DNA from: an uncultured Thermoguttaceae bacterium
GTDB lineage: Bacteria; Planctomycetota; Planctomycetia; Pirellulales; Thermoguttaceae
Direction of reading: 5' to 3'
DNA: 60,148 nucleotides
Assembly: GCA_938042245.1 (NCBI GenBank)
Contig: CALIRO010000023.1
Span: 1-60,148, forward strand
This document shows, piece after piece, positions 8,417 to 18,457 of the stretch. The notes under the pieces were generated by a model. The model was not told the origin of the DNA and ran no database searches. It was given only the letters and a program-made list of their open reading frames with translations. Each line of letters begins with the position of its first letter. Positions within the stretch are counted from its first letter, which is position 1. A program made the position numbers and the translations under genes.

Positions 8417-9466
8417 TTAACGACTCCTTTGGAGCACGTAATAGGCAAGGCTTTGGAGTCGGCTAGCCGGTGGGCCAAGAGGCGAAATGGCCTGGACAGC
8501 CTCCTGGACCAATTGTTCGGCCCGCCGAAGGCTTTCGTGCAACCCCAAAAGCCCCGGAAAGGTCAGTTTGCCTTGCTGGGCATCTTTGCGCAGGCGTTTG
8601 CCCACCTGAGATTCCTCCCCCCGGACATCCAGAAGGTCATCGACAATTTGGAAGGCTAATCCGAGGGCCTGACCGTATTGAGCCAACATCTGCTCCTGGG
8701 CAGCCGAGGCCCCTGCCACCACCGCACCTAAACGCAGCGAGGCAACGATCATCGCCCCGGTTTTTCGCCGATGGATGGACTCTAAATAGGCCAGAAGTGG
8801 GGTAGGTGCATCCCCCTCTATAGTATTATTTTGATCCGTATTTTTGGTGGAAGTTCCTTTGGAGAGGTCCATGCTTATGGGGGGAAACGAATTACCTGTA
8901 GAGGGGTTTTCCCCTGGAATCCCCCCATAAGATGTATTTTCGAACAACACTTTGGAGGGGACAGAAGGATACTTTTGGGCGATCAGATCATCTACTTGTC
9001 CCCCCACCAGACCGGCTCGGCCTGCAGCCTCAGCTAAAATCCTACAGCAAGTAGCCGCTCTTTCGGGGGGATTAATCCCCCTAGCCAAGGCCTCAAACGC
9101 CAACGTCAATAACGCATCCCCCGCCAGGATCGCCATGGCATCGCCGAAGACTTTATGGCAGGTCGGACGCCCCCGACGCAGATCATCGTTATCCATAGCT
9201 GGCAAGTCATCATGCACTAGGGAATAGGCATGGACCATTTCCACGGCACAGGCAGCCGGGAGGGCCTGCTCCAGTGGGGCGCCACAGGCTTCGGCAGCCA
9301 GAAGCACCAGCATCGGCCGGACCCGTTTACCAGGGCCTAACAGAGCATATTGCATCGCCTCCTGGAGGATTTCCGGGCAGCCGGGCGCCCCGGCCACGGC
9401 CTGCTGGAGGGCTGCCTCAATAATCGGCCCGACCCGCCGGGCATACTGATCGAAAGTCTCTGTCAT
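8417..9466 (-). CDS. ispA: Polyprenyl (farnesyl/geranylgeranyl) diphosphate synthase
   Basis: A trans-isoprenyl diphosphate synthase of 349 residues that elongates allylic diphosphates with IPP. The first aspartate-rich motif is HDDLPAMDND near residue 85 and the second is FQIVDDLLDV near 275; GKRVRP near 47 binds IPP. The start MTETFDQ is chosen because the longer upstream frame is unlike the family. Between GGQVDDLIAQ and LAYLESIHRRKTGA there is an extra stretch of about 50 residues rich in Ser, Pro, Asn, Gly and Thr, encoded by AT-richer DNA at about 8805-8978; most relatives have a short loop here. It forms an operon with dxs. The exact chain length made cannot be read from sequence. Confidence 0.92.
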   Translation of the reverse strand: MTETFDQYARRVGPIIEAALQQAVAGAPGCPEILQEAMQYALLGPGKRVRPMLVLLAAEACGAPLEQALPAACAVEMVHAYSLVHDDLPAMDNDDLRRGRPTCHKVFGDAMAILAGDALLTLAFEALARGINPPERAATCCRILAEAAGRAGLVGGQVDDLIAQKYPSVPSKVLFENTSYGGIPGENPSTGNSFPPISMDLSKGTSTKNTDQNNTIEGDAPTPLLAYLESIHRRKTGAMIVASLRLGAVVAGASAAQEQMLAQYGQALGLAFQIVDDLLDVRGEESQVGKRLRKDAQQGKLTFPGLLGLHESLRRAEQLVQEAVQAISPLGPPASRLQSLAYYVLQRSR

Positions 9467-9612
9467 CCGCCCAAACCTCGGAAGCCAGATAGAAGCATCC
9501 CCCCAGTTCCTTTGGGAACCACCTCCACTCCTTCCCGGGAACTTTTGGCTTGTACAACCCAAACCATCAGCTTCCCCAGCAGGAGCGGCCATCGGAAACC
9601 TACTTTTTCATT

Positions 9613-10074
9613 CTAAAACAAGCCGCCGGAACCGGGAAGGGAATTGTTTTCTCCTTCCGAAGGGGGGATAGGCGGAGGGCCAGGCGGTATCTGGGCACTC
9701 CGGCGGAGGTCCCGAGTTTGAGCTTTTTCTTCGAGGGTCAACGGGCGATCCTCCAACGGCTGGAAAATGGGATTGCCCTGAGCATCCAGCCCGGCAAGCA
9801 ATTCAATCCGGCGTTCTGCCTTTTCGAGCAATTGGTAACAATGGCGTAAAAGCCGAACTCCTTCTTCGTACTGAGCCAGCGACTCGTCGAGAGTTGGCTG
9901 GCCTTCTTCTAAATGTCGGACAATCGTCTCCAATCGGGCCAAAGCCTCCTCTAGGCTCACCCCAGCCAGTTCCGAGGGACAAGCCGAGGCAGGGGCAGAA
10001 GACGTTGGCGGCTGAGTGCCGGGCGGTTTCTCTTGTTGGGGAGAACCTTCGGGGGATTGGTTCGGTGGATTCAT
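9613..10074 (-). CDS. xseB: Exodeoxyribonuclease VII small subunit
   Basis: The central part, about residues 40-95, matches XseB closely: SLEEALARLETIVRHLEEG, then a helix ending in LLEKAERRIELL. XseB binds XseA to form exonuclease VII, which degrades single-stranded DNA. At 153 residues it is about twice the usual length, because a Pro/Ser/Gln-rich N-terminal tail and a Pro-rich C-terminal tail flank the two-helix core. It lies upstream of the prenyl synthase and dxs on the same strand, an xseB-ispA-dxs order common in many bacteria. xseA is not in the window. Confidence 0.9.
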   Translation of the reverse strand: MNPPNQSPEGSPQQEKPPGTQPPTSSAPASACPSELAGVSLEEALARLETIVRHLEEGQPTLDESLAQYEEGVRLLRHCYQLLEKAERRIELLAGLDAQGNPIFQPLEDRPLTLEEKAQTRDLRRSAQIPPGPPPIPPSEGENNSLPGSGGLF

Positions 10075-10209
10075 GGGAGGAGCTTCCTATTGGAAAGCCA
10101 TTGGCCAGCGAGGAACTCGAAACCGACGATTTGCCTTGGAGCTGCTTGGCGCAGAGAGGATTTAGCTCTGGCACCCGGATATTTCCTTTTGCGCATTTTC
10201 CATGGGTAA

Positions 10210-11760
10210 TTATTCCCATTCAATGGTAGCAGGCGGCTTAGAACTGATGTCATAGACCACCCGGTTGATGTGGGGGACTTCGTTGATAATTCGGGTGGAG
10301 ATGCGGGCCAAAAGTTCATACGGCAATCGGCACCAATCGGCGGTCATAAAGTCTTCGGACTGGATGGCTCGAATGGCCAGCACATGTTCGTAGGTTCGGG
10401 CATCGCCCATGACGCCGACGCTTCGAACGGGCAGCAACACGGCAAAGGCTTGGGAAATTTGCCGATACAGCCCTGCCGCCTTGATCTCTTCGATCAAAAT
10501 GGCATCGGCTTCCCGGAGGATTTCCAGACGCTGTTTGGTTACCTCCCCCACACAGCGCACTGCCAACCCAGGACCGGGAAACGGATGGCGCCAGACGATT
10601 TCTTCTGGCAAGCCCAACTGCAAGCCGAGTTTGCGAACCTCGTCTTTAAAGAGGTTTCGGAGCGGCTCGATCAGTTCAAAGGAGAGGTCTTCGGGCAGGC
10701 CGCCGACATTGTGGTGGAGTTTGATGGTAGCGGCTGGTCCGTCGGCAGCACCGCCGCTTTCGATCACATCGGGATACAGGGTGCCTTGGGCTAGGAAGCG
10801 GGCGCCGGGGATTTTGGCTGCCTCGTCGGCAAAACATTCGATAAACGTATGTCCAATCCTGCGGCGTTTTTCCTGCGGATCGGTTACCCCGGCCAAAGCA
10901 CTCAAAAACCGGTCCTCCGCCTGAACGACATGCAAATCCGTCCGAAAATGATTGGTAAACTCCCGGATGACGGCTTCTGCCTCGTTTTTCCGCAACAGTC
11001 CATTATCGACCAAAATGCAGGAGACTTGATCTCCGACGGCCTGGGCCAAAAGAGCCGCCACCACCGACGAATCCACCCCGCCCGACAGCCCACAAATCAC
11101 CCGGTCGTTGCCGATCCGTTGGCGAAGCTCTTCAATGGTCTGTTGGGCAAAATCGCCCATCTGCCAGGCGCCCGAGCAACCGCAGATTTTTTTCAAAAAG
11201 TTACCCAGGATCACCGAACCGGCCGTCGTATGGGTAACCTCCGGATGAAACTGCAGGCCGAAAAGCGGCAACTGCCGATGCCGGACTGCCGCCACCGGAC
11301 AGCTCTGCGTTGCTGCCAGAGGCAGAAAATCTTCAGAGACGGCCTGAACCTGATCGGCATGGCTCATCCAGACCTGCATCGGGTTAGGCACATTGTCCCA
11401 GAGTTCCGAGGGGGCAATTTGGTGGCACAGGGCAGGTCCATATTCTCGAGCAGGGGCACTTTCCACCCGACCGCCCATGAGCTTGCAGATCAACTGCATC
11501 CCGTAGCAAATGCCCAGCACCGGAATACCCAGATGCAGCAGTTCCGGGGCGCACTGCGGAGCGCCGGCGGCGGATACGCTGGCCGGTCCGCCTGAGAAAA
11601 TCAATCCCTTCGGCCTGAGTTGCTCGACTCGTTCCGGCCGAATGTCATACCGTACAATTTCACAATAGACTTGATGTTCACGTACTCTCCGGGCGATCAG
11701 TTGCGCATATTGCGAACCAAAATCTAACACCAGAATTTTTTCTTCTGCTGCACGAATCAT
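10210..11760 (-). CDS. guaA: GMP synthase (glutamine-hydrolysing)
   Basis: The 516-residue product has the normal GuaA length and order: an N-terminal class I glutamine amidotransferase with the nucleophile Cys in GICYGMQ near residue 86 and the His/Glu pair in QFHPEV near 173, then the ATP-pyrophosphatase domain with the P-loop GLSGGVDSS near 225, and the dimerisation domain ending in TIEWE. It converts XMP to GMP using glutamine and ATP. It is the first gene of a leftward run with xseB, the prenyl synthase and dxs, although a 135-bp gap precedes xseB. Confidence 0.98.
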   Translation of the reverse strand: MIRAAEEKILVLDFGSQYAQLIARRVREHQVYCEIVRYDIRPERVEQLRPKGLIFSGGPASVSAAGAPQCAPELLHLGIPVLGICYGMQLICKLMGGRVESAPAREYGPALCHQIAPSELWDNVPNPMQVWMSHADQVQAVSEDFLPLAATQSCPVAAVRHRQLPLFGLQFHPEVTHTTAGSVILGNFLKKICGCSGAWQMGDFAQQTIEELRQRIGNDRVICGLSGGVDSSVVAALLAQAVGDQVSCILVDNGLLRKNEAEAVIREFTNHFRTDLHVVQAEDRFLSALAGVTDPQEKRRRIGHTFIECFADEAAKIPGARFLAQGTLYPDVIESGGAADGPAATIKLHHNVGGLPEDLSFELIEPLRNLFKDEVRKLGLQLGLPEEIVWRHPFPGPGLAVRCVGEVTKQRLEILREADAILIEEIKAAGLYRQISQAFAVLLPVRSVGVMGDARTYEHVLAIRAIQSEDFMTADWCRLPYELLARISTRIINEVPHINRVVYDISSKPPATIEWE

Positions 11761-11919
11761 TTGGCCGCCGAATGTCTCATCAATGTCAAAAACGCAAGCC
11801 GTTTGCCTCTTCCTGGCTCCCCAGACCGACTCGTTCAGAGTTTTTCGAACCTACCAAGGCGATGGATGTTCTGGATTTCTCCTTGCCCAGGAACGATCAG
11901 GAAAATGCTCGCGGAGGCT

Positions 11920-13686
11920 TTATGGCACGGTGCCGAAGACTTCCACTTCGGTATAGTGATTTTTGTCGTCGATGTGGTTGCCTCGGCTCCACAATCGGAT
12001 GTATCGGCCCTGGAGGCCGCGGGCGTCGATCAGTTTGCCTTCCGAAGTTTCTACGTAGCCTTTATCCGGACCAGGGCCAAAACCAGAGGTGTTATCGTGG
12101 TCGTTATTGAAGATGGTTTCATACACGAGGAAATCCGGATCATCGCTCACTTGGACGATTACATCCCGATAAACTCTGGCCTCGGCGTGGTTATGCCAGA
12201 TGAGGATGGCATACAGGGTAGCCCGTTGGCCCAGGTCGATCTGCACCCACTCCGAACCAGGGCGAAGCTCCAGCAGGGCAAAATCGGAGGCCTCTTTTTG
12301 GCCGTCGGTTACATAGTCCAGCTCGCCGGCCGAAGGGGCCGGATCGCTGGCTCGCACCGGCCTGCCTAGAGCAAGATTCCCCGTTCCCTCCGGCGCCAAA
12401 AACGGCGGCCGGGGTTTCCCCAATGGCTTCTCCACATTCGGCTCCTTCAAGGGTACCGGAGTCCCCCGAAAGGCCGGCGCTGGCAGCAGGATTTCAATCG
12501 GAGCTAACTTGGCTGTCTTTCGCCCGCCTGAAGAAGACGAAGCCGTTGCCGTCCGTTGAGCTAGGATCTGCCGGGCCTTTTCTTCCAAGCGGCGAAGGCG
12601 ATCGGCCGGTTTACCCATCAGCCGAACCAACGCCCGCTCCGCCAAAATCTGATGCCGTAAAGACCCGTTCTGGGCCAACCGCTCCAAATGCGCTACTACC
12701 GCCTTGTCGTTCAAACTGCAAAGCAGGCGAACCGCTTCGTCCCGAACCGCTTCGGCGGCATCTTCCAGATGAGCCTGGAGGGTCGGGATGGTGCTCGCAC
12801 CGCCAGCCCGAACGGCTATACGAAGCAGCGCCTGTCGGCTTTCCGGATCCGCTTTGGCCAAACCGGCCAGAACTGCCGGAAGGCATTGTTCTCGGACCCG
12901 GCTTGCCAGGCTGAGCAGCGCCAGTTCCGCCTGCCAACGTTCCTCCGGGTTCCGTGCCTGGCAAAGCGCCTGCACCAACGGCTCGGTATGAGATTGGTCG
13001 GCCAACTGGCGCAGTGCCCCCAGAGCCGCAGAGCGTACCTTGGTATCTTCATCCAGGGCAAAGGGCAAAATCTCCGGCACTGCCTCCCGGGCATTTCGGC
13101 CGGCCAAAACCCCTAGCAAAACCGCTCGCCTCATGGGGTTGCCCTCTTTGACCAGTCTCAGAAGGACCTGGTTGACCTCCTGGCTGGGGAGGCGCCACAG
13201 GGCATGAAAAGCCGCTTGCTTTTCCCCTGCAAGGCCCTCTACCGCCTTCTCCGCCAGCACCGGCACATCTTCCACAGTACCTAGGGTGGCTAAGGCTTTT
13301 AGGGCGGCTGCGCGGACGGATTCGTCTTTGCTAGAGAGCATTTTCACCACGGCGGGCCGGGCTGCCCGATCCCTACGCTCGCCCAGGGCTTCCAACAGAC
13401 CAGCCTGCACCTCAGGCGGCAGCTCCGGCAACATGGCAGCAAACCGCTCCGTGGCCGCCCGGCCTGGCACCTCCTCCCGAATCTGCTGTAGGCCCAAAGC
13501 CCGCATGTCCCGGTCGGAATCTTCCAACAGACCCCGGATCGTCTGGATCACTGTGTCATCTACCTCAGCTTCGGCAGCCGCAAGGTGACCAGTCGATCCC
13601 CCTGCCCAGATGCATAATCCAATCATCCCAGCCGCCCACCAAGCCCCAGAGCCCACCCCCATGCCTTTTCGAATGATTTTTCGCAT
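11920..13686 (-). CDS. Exported HEAT-repeat protein with C-terminal discoidin-like domain
   Basis: A 588-residue protein with an N-terminal signal peptide or membrane anchor (hydrophobic residues about 15-38). Residues about 45-370 are HEAT-like helical repeats, many ending in RAAALKALATLG-type text. A Pro-rich linker follows, and residues about 435-588 resemble an F5/8-type C (discoidin) beta-sandwich: ALGRPVRASDPAPSAGELDYVTDG, then EWVQIDLGQRATLYAILIWH and ending GRYIRLWSRGNH. Such domains often bind sugars or surfaces. No enzyme motif is seen. A good promoter is visible upstream at 13744-13772 and the ATG follows AAAGG. Role unknown, probably periplasmic scaffold or adhesion. Confidence 0.8.
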   Translation of the reverse strand: MRKIIRKGMGVGSGAWWAAGMIGLCIWAGGSTGHLAAAEAEVDDTVIQTIRGLLEDSDRDMRALGLQQIREEVPGRAATERFAAMLPELPPEVQAGLLEALGERRDRAARPAVVKMLSSKDESVRAAALKALATLGTVEDVPVLAEKAVEGLAGEKQAAFHALWRLPSQEVNQVLLRLVKEGNPMRRAVLLGVLAGRNAREAVPEILPFALDEDTKVRSAALGALRQLADQSHTEPLVQALCQARNPEERWQAELALLSLASRVREQCLPAVLAGLAKADPESRQALLRIAVRAGGASTIPTLQAHLEDAAEAVRDEAVRLLCSLNDKAVVAHLERLAQNGSLRHQILAERALVRLMGKPADRLRRLEEKARQILAQRTATASSSSGGRKTAKLAPIEILLPAPAFRGTPVPLKEPNVEKPLGKPRPPFLAPEGTGNLALGRPVRASDPAPSAGELDYVTDGQKEASDFALLELRPGSEWVQIDLGQRATLYAILIWHNHAEARVYRDVIVQVSDDPDFLVYETIFNNDHDNTSGFGPGPDKGYVETSEGKLIDARGLQGRYIRLWSRGNHIDDKNHYTEVEVFGTVP

Positions 13687-13743
13687 TCCAGAAACCTTTC
13701 TTTTATCAAGACCGCTTTTAGAAAACGGAGAAAGAAATTATCT

Positions 13744-13772
13744 ATTTTATTCTTTTTGCCTCGGTTTGCCAA
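13744..13772 (-). promoter_or_regulatory. Predicted sigma-70-type promoter for the HEAT/discoidin gene
   Basis: On the minus strand, TTGGCA (13767-13772) and TAAAAT (13744-13749) are separated by 17 bp, close to the consensus. The start codon lies about 58 bp downstream. Confidence 0.55.
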
Positions 13773-13964
13773 GATACGATAGCTCTTCCGACGAACGGGC
13801 TAGCAACCTCAGAGGCCCAAACCCAGCGTCCTACCTCCTAGGCTCCTTGAATCGGTTCCCATCTTACCGGGATGGTAAAATTTATGGTACAGTTTTTGGC
13901 GCAGCAGCCCGAAAGCAAAGATACTGGAAACCCCAGCCTGTAGCCCCCAGAGCGAGGCCACAGT

Positions 13965-15881
13965 GTGATCCTTCTAGCAGCGGAAAACCTACGAAAACAT
14001 TATGGCAGCCAAACGGTGCTGGACGGTGTGTCTCTGGAAGTCCGGCCTGGAGAACGGATTGGCCTTTTGGGTCCGAATGGGAGCGGCAAAACGACGCTGC
14101 TAAAAATCCTAGCGGGCTTGGAAGAATCGGACGGCGGCTCGGTGCAACGGCGCTCGGACATCCAAATTGGCTACCTGGAACAACAACCCTCCTTTGCCCC
14201 CGATCGAACCGTTTGGCAGGAGGCTTTTCGTGCTGTCGCACACTGGGCGGCCCTGGGACAAGAGGCAGTTCAGATCGCCCATCAACTCAGCCAATGCGCG
14301 GATCCCGATCAGCACCGGCGCCTGGCCGACCGGTTCGACCAAATCCACTACCTCCTCCAACACCACCAGGCCTACCACCTGGAGCGCAAGGTAGAACAGG
14401 TGCTCACCGGCCTGGGCTTTCCGAAACCACAATGGGAGCAGCTCGTTCGAGTGCTTTCCGGCGGGGAACAAAGTCGCCTGCTGCTGGCCAAACTCCTTTT
14501 GGCCGAGCATGATCTTCTGCTGTTGGACGAGCCGTCCAACCACCTCGATTTGGAAATGACGTTGTGGTTGGAGGAGTACTTGAGCAACTGCCCGTCGGCG
14601 ATGATCCTGATAACCCATGACCGGTACTTCCTAGACCGAGTCTGTACCCGGATTTGGGAACTTTTCCAAGGAAAGATGGAATCCTATCCGGGCAATTTTT
14701 CCGCCTACTGCCGACTCAAAGCCGAACGCCTCCTGGTGCAACGGCGTACCTATGAAAAACAGCAGGCAGCCATTGCTAAAGCCGAAGAGTTTATCCGCCG
14801 CTATTTTTACGGGCAGCGGCACGCCCAGGCGGAAGATCGACGAAAGAAACTAGCACGCATCCAACGGGTGGACCCGCCTCGGGAAATCACCGGCCCGCCA
14901 ATGAACTTCGGTACGCCAACCCGCTCCGGCGATATCGTACTTCGGGTCGAAGGTTTAACGAAACGCTTTGACCGAGTCCTGTTCCGGGACCTGAGTTTTC
15001 AGATTCTCCGGGGCCAACGGTGGGGCATTTTAGGGCCGAACGGCTCCGGAAAAACAACATTGCTCAAATGTATCCTTGGCCATTTGTCTCCGGATAGAGG
15101 CCAGGTAGAGCTAGGCCACGGAGTCCAAGTCGGCTACTTCGATCAGCATGGAACCCAATTGGCGGAAGAAGAAATCGTCGTGGATGCCATCCGGCCGCCT
15201 TCCGGGCAGATGGAAGCGTCGAAGCGGCGGGACCTTTTGGCTCGGTTCGGGATTACCGGCGATCGGGCGCTACTGCCAGTGCGGCGATTGAGCGGCGGGG
15301 AACGAAACCGGGCCAGCCTAGCCCGTCTGGCTGCCCTGGGCGCTAACTTCCTGATCCTAGACGAACCGACCAACCACCTGGACCTCTGGACCCGCCAATC
15401 GCTCGAAAAAGCACTCCGAGAGTTCCCCGGTACGGTACTTTTTGTATCGCATGATCGTTATTTCATCAATCAAGTGGCCGATCATTTGATCGTCTTGGAA
15501 CCAGATCGGGTGCGAATCGTCGAAGGCAACTACGACACCTATCGGCATATGATAGAAACGCTCTGGGCCGAGCAACCGTCGGCTACCAGGCTGGCCCAGC
15601 AGAGCCAGCAGGACGCCGCCAAACCTAAACCCGATTCCCAGCCTACCGATCGAAAACCCCGAAGGAAACGCAAGTTCCCCTATCGGAAATTGGAAGATTT
15701 GGAGGCCGAAATTTTTCAGCGTGAAACTCGTCTGGAAGAGCTTTACCAACTGCTGGCCAGCCCGGAAGTCTATCGCAGCGGCCAGCGGGTCCGAGAAGTC
15801 CAACAGGAGATCAAGCAGCAAAAACAAACCTTGGCCCGCCTGTATGAGCACTGGGAAGAAGCCGTAGAATTGGATCTCTAA
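13965..15881 (+). CDS. ABC-F family ATP-binding protein (Uup/EttA-like)
   Basis: Two ABC ATPase domains sit on one 638-residue chain with no membrane segments, which defines the ABC-F class acting on ribosomes or in antibiotic protection. Domain 1 (about residues 1-250) has Walker A GPNGSGKTT, signature LSGGEQSR and LLLDEPSNHLDLE. Domain 2 (about 315-540) has Walker A GPNGSGKTT, signature LSGGERNR and LILDEPTNHLDL. The interdomain linker carries a basic helix. The last 90 residues are basic and then coiled coil, as in Uup. It starts with GTG and is divergent from the HEAT/discoidin gene. Confidence 0.93.
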   Translation: MILLAAENLRKHYGSQTVLDGVSLEVRPGERIGLLGPNGSGKTTLLKILAGLEESDGGSVQRRSDIQIGYLEQQPSFAPDRTVWQEAFRAVAHWAALGQEAVQIAHQLSQCADPDQHRRLADRFDQIHYLLQHHQAYHLERKVEQVLTGLGFPKPQWEQLVRVLSGGEQSRLLLAKLLLAEHDLLLLDEPSNHLDLEMTLWLEEYLSNCPSAMILITHDRYFLDRVCTRIWELFQGKMESYPGNFSAYCRLKAERLLVQRRTYEKQQAAIAKAEEFIRRYFYGQRHAQAEDRRKKLARIQRVDPPREITGPPMNFGTPTRSGDIVLRVEGLTKRFDRVLFRDLSFQILRGQRWGILGPNGSGKTTLLKCILGHLSPDRGQVELGHGVQVGYFDQHGTQLAEEEIVVDAIRPPSGQMEASKRRDLLARFGITGDRALLPVRRLSGGERNRASLARLAALGANFLILDEPTNHLDLWTRQSLEKALREFPGTVLFVSHDRYFINQVADHLIVLEPDRVRIVEGNYDTYRHMIETLWAEQPSATRLAQQSQQDAAKPKPDSQPTDRKPRRKRKFPYRKLEDLEAEIFQRETRLEELYQLLASPEVYRSGQRVREVQQEIKQQKQTLARLYEHWEEAVELDL

Positions 15882-16402
15882 AAACCTCTCGTTCAGCTGA
15901 GGAGGGGGCTCTTTTGGTTTTGTACTACTTCGGCCGAATGCTCTACCAAAGCATTCCTCTGAAAGGAGGAGGTCAGATTGTGGTCGGAGGGTGTTTGTTT
16001 TGGAGGGCCGCTTACGCGGCAATAACACCCAAAGGCTTTCTTTGGATCAACCTGGCAGCTTCTTTATTCGCCGGAAGTGTTCTTTGGTTTTTCAACCCCC
16101 TTTGGTTTGGCTGGGTAAGCGGAGTTTTTTCGGTTCAAAGATTCCCGGGGAGAGAACCTAAGGATGGGGGAATACAACCCACCAACAGGTGGTATATATT
16201 TGCTCATTTTTTGTATTTTTTCTAATATACCCAAATTACCGAATGGCACTAAATTGTCTATTTTTTGCAAAACTCTTATATTGCCTATTCCCGATAACCT
16301 TGACCTAAAATTGCTAAAGAAAGAGCCGGAGGAAAAAGGCACACCGGAAGCCTTTCTGCCACAAAAATAACTTAGCAATTTTAGGCTTCAGGGAACACTT
16401 AT
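15882..16402. other. Intergenic region, no gene seen
   Basis: A TACTTCGGCCGAATGCTC sequence near 15928 resembles the ends of the dispersed MITE-like elements in this window. A small GCCGC/GCGGC hairpin lies at 16007-16020. From about 16190 to 16300 the sequence is AT-rich, plausibly the promoter zone of the following gene, but no clear -35/-10 pair was chosen. Confidence 0.5.
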
Positions 16403-18457
16403 ATGGTCTTTTGGGTGATCATGGGGGTAGCTATCGGGAACATCGTCCTGGGTTTTGCGCTGGCGGTATTTTTACATCGAAGATATCAAACATTGCTTCT
16501 TGCAGAGCCGGGCTACACATCGGATTCCCCCAAGAGGGCAACGACGTTGGAGGAGGAAAAAAAGCCCCCTTCTCCCGACCAGGCCGAGTCTGAAGATTCC
16601 GTGGGTTCCGGGGTAGCCCCCAGGTTAGCTATCCCGACACTCAGCCAAAGAGAAATTGCCTCATCTGGGGCAAAAGGGAACCTCCATTCTTCTGGGGAGG
16701 TTTCTATGGGTTCCTTCCCGGAAACCACCTGGGCACCGATGTCGGAAGGACTTTCCCAAGCGGCTGAGAAGGGGGAACCGGTTGGCCTAGCAGCGCAGGA
16801 GCCCCCATCGGCCTCTCCAAAGAAACTGGAGGAAGAAACAGATTCGCTATCCAATCCGGAAGCCTCCCTCAACTCTGGGCTAGGCGAAAATATTTCGGCT
16901 CCCCAGGCTCGGCAAGCAGCAGGCGACAACCTACGGGTGCAAGAGGCGGCCGGAGCCCAAGCGACCCAGCCTGCACAAACATCTGTTCCCGTCTCTGTGC
17001 CCGTTGGGTCTCAGGATGCCCCTCCGGAATCTTCTTTGGAGGCAACTGCGTCTGATCCGATCTTTTCCTTCCAAGAGGCGGCCGGCCGAGAAGACTTCGC
17101 AGCCGCTCTGGAATCGGCTAAAGAGGTTTTTCCCCTTTCCGAAGAATCAAAGCGGTCCGAGAGGGAGCTTCCAGAACCCAAAGCACCGGTTACGCCCTCG
17201 GCTTCAAAGCATGAGAAAGCCCCGTTTTTCCAGCAAGCAACAGAACCGGAAAGTTCCTTTGCCTCGCAGATCGTTCCACCGGAAAAGCGGTGGGATTCTC
17301 TTTCGGAGGAGCGAGGGTCCTTGGATCATGCCCTCTGTGTGCCTTCTGTTCTAGCCGAAAGAGAGGCCGCTTCTGGAGCTGAAAACGATCTAGGCAGACC
17401 AGAACCTGCCAGTTCGCCGGGATCTTCCTCTTCGGCTCTGGAGGGGATGGAGGCTTCCTTGGAACGGGCTTTGTGGCAGTGGCAGGCGGAGGCAGCCCGG
17501 TATTTTGAGGAGCTGAGCCGAACACGCGCAAAAGTCCAACGTTTCTCCGGCGCTGCCAAGCTGGCGGAGATTCATAGCTCCTGGGAAGCGATCCATCGGG
17601 CAGGTCAGGAATATCTGACCACCGCTCGACCGGTGCGGGAGGCATTCGAGCAGTTTAGCAATCTGCGTTCCGGAATAAAGCCGATAAGGGATCATTTAAA
17701 TACTTCAGCGATGAAAGAAGAGGCCCTCATCGAACTTACCCCAGAGCTGATGCCAGGTGCTGATGAACAATATGACACGCATCTGCTCTGTCAGCAATTG
17801 CTCCAGCATACGGATCGGCTCCTGGAGGCCAATCGGAAGGTCCAGACGGCCTTAGACAAGGCCCGGCGTGGCGGAGAACACCAGAGGCTTGGTCCGGAAC
17901 TTTCCGAGCTGTGCCAACCCCGCACGGGATTCCTCCCCGAGGGACCGATATGGGAAAAGGTGATCACCTGGTGGAGGGAGCAACGCGTCGGCACCCATCG
18001 GCTCAGCGTCATTCTTCTGGAGGTGGACGATTTCGGTCAAATCCAGGAAGAGTTTGGCCCTTCGATCAGCGAAGGACTCCTTCGGGCCATCGAAAACCTG
18101 CTAGCAATCGCACATGAGGAGGAAGGATTTCTTGTACCTCTAGCAGGCCCCCGATTTGCACAGTTTTGCGGCAACCATTCGCTGGATCAAGCAGTAACTG
18201 TGGCCGAGCATCTTCGGCAAGCGATTATGGCCACTCGGTTTTATCGCAAACGCACAGAGCTCCGGATTTCGGTCAGTTGTGGGGTTACCGAGGCCACCGG
18301 GGATGACACCCCGGAAACGGTCCTAGAACGGGCGGAAGTAGCTCTTTTGCAGGCTCGCCGCTACGGCAAAGGCCGCTGCTTCTCCCACGATGGCTATTTC
18401 CCCATACCAGTACCTGCCCATCCGTTGGGCGTCTCCCCCAAGGAAATAGAAATCTGA
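16403..18457 (+). CDS. Membrane-anchored protein with degenerate GGDEF domain
   Basis: A 684-residue protein. Residues about 2-25 form a single membrane anchor. Residues about 35-350 are low-complexity, acidic, Ser/Pro/Glu-rich and probably disordered. Residues about 355-490 are helical. Residues about 525-665 have the GGDEF fold pattern: LSVILLEVDDFGQIQEEFG, later LRISVSCGVTEA, and AEVALLQARRYGKGR. The active-site loop that should read GGDEF or GGEEF reads AGPRF (codons 18143-18157, about residue 581), so diguanylate cyclase activity is unlikely; such domains can serve as c-di-GMP or GTP sensors. No HD or EAL domain is present. Confidence 0.8.
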   Translation: MVFWVIMGVAIGNIVLGFALAVFLHRRYQTLLLAEPGYTSDSPKRATTLEEEKKPPSPDQAESEDSVGSGVAPRLAIPTLSQREIASSGAKGNLHSSGEVSMGSFPETTWAPMSEGLSQAAEKGEPVGLAAQEPPSASPKKLEEETDSLSNPEASLNSGLGENISAPQARQAAGDNLRVQEAAGAQATQPAQTSVPVSVPVGSQDAPPESSLEATASDPIFSFQEAAGREDFAAALESAKEVFPLSEESKRSERELPEPKAPVTPSASKHEKAPFFQQATEPESSFASQIVPPEKRWDSLSEERGSLDHALCVPSVLAEREAASGAENDLGRPEPASSPGSSSSALEGMEASLERALWQWQAEAARYFEELSRTRAKVQRFSGAAKLAEIHSSWEAIHRAGQEYLTTARPVREAFEQFSNLRSGIKPIRDHLNTSAMKEEALIELTPELMPGADEQYDTHLLCQQLLQHTDRLLEANRKVQTALDKARRGGEHQRLGPELSELCQPRTGFLPEGPIWEKVITWWREQRVGTHRLSVILLEVDDFGQIQEEFGPSISEGLLRAIENLLAIAHEEEGFLVPLAGPRFAQFCGNHSLDQAVTVAEHLRQAIMATRFYRKRTELRISVSCGVTEATGDDTPETVLERAEVALLQARRYGKGRCFSHDGYFPIPVPAHPLGVSPKEIEI

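Noticed and set aside
16007..16020. Terminator for the ABC-F gene
   Set aside because: The GCCGC/GCGGC stem is short, has no T-run and lies over 120 bp past the stop.
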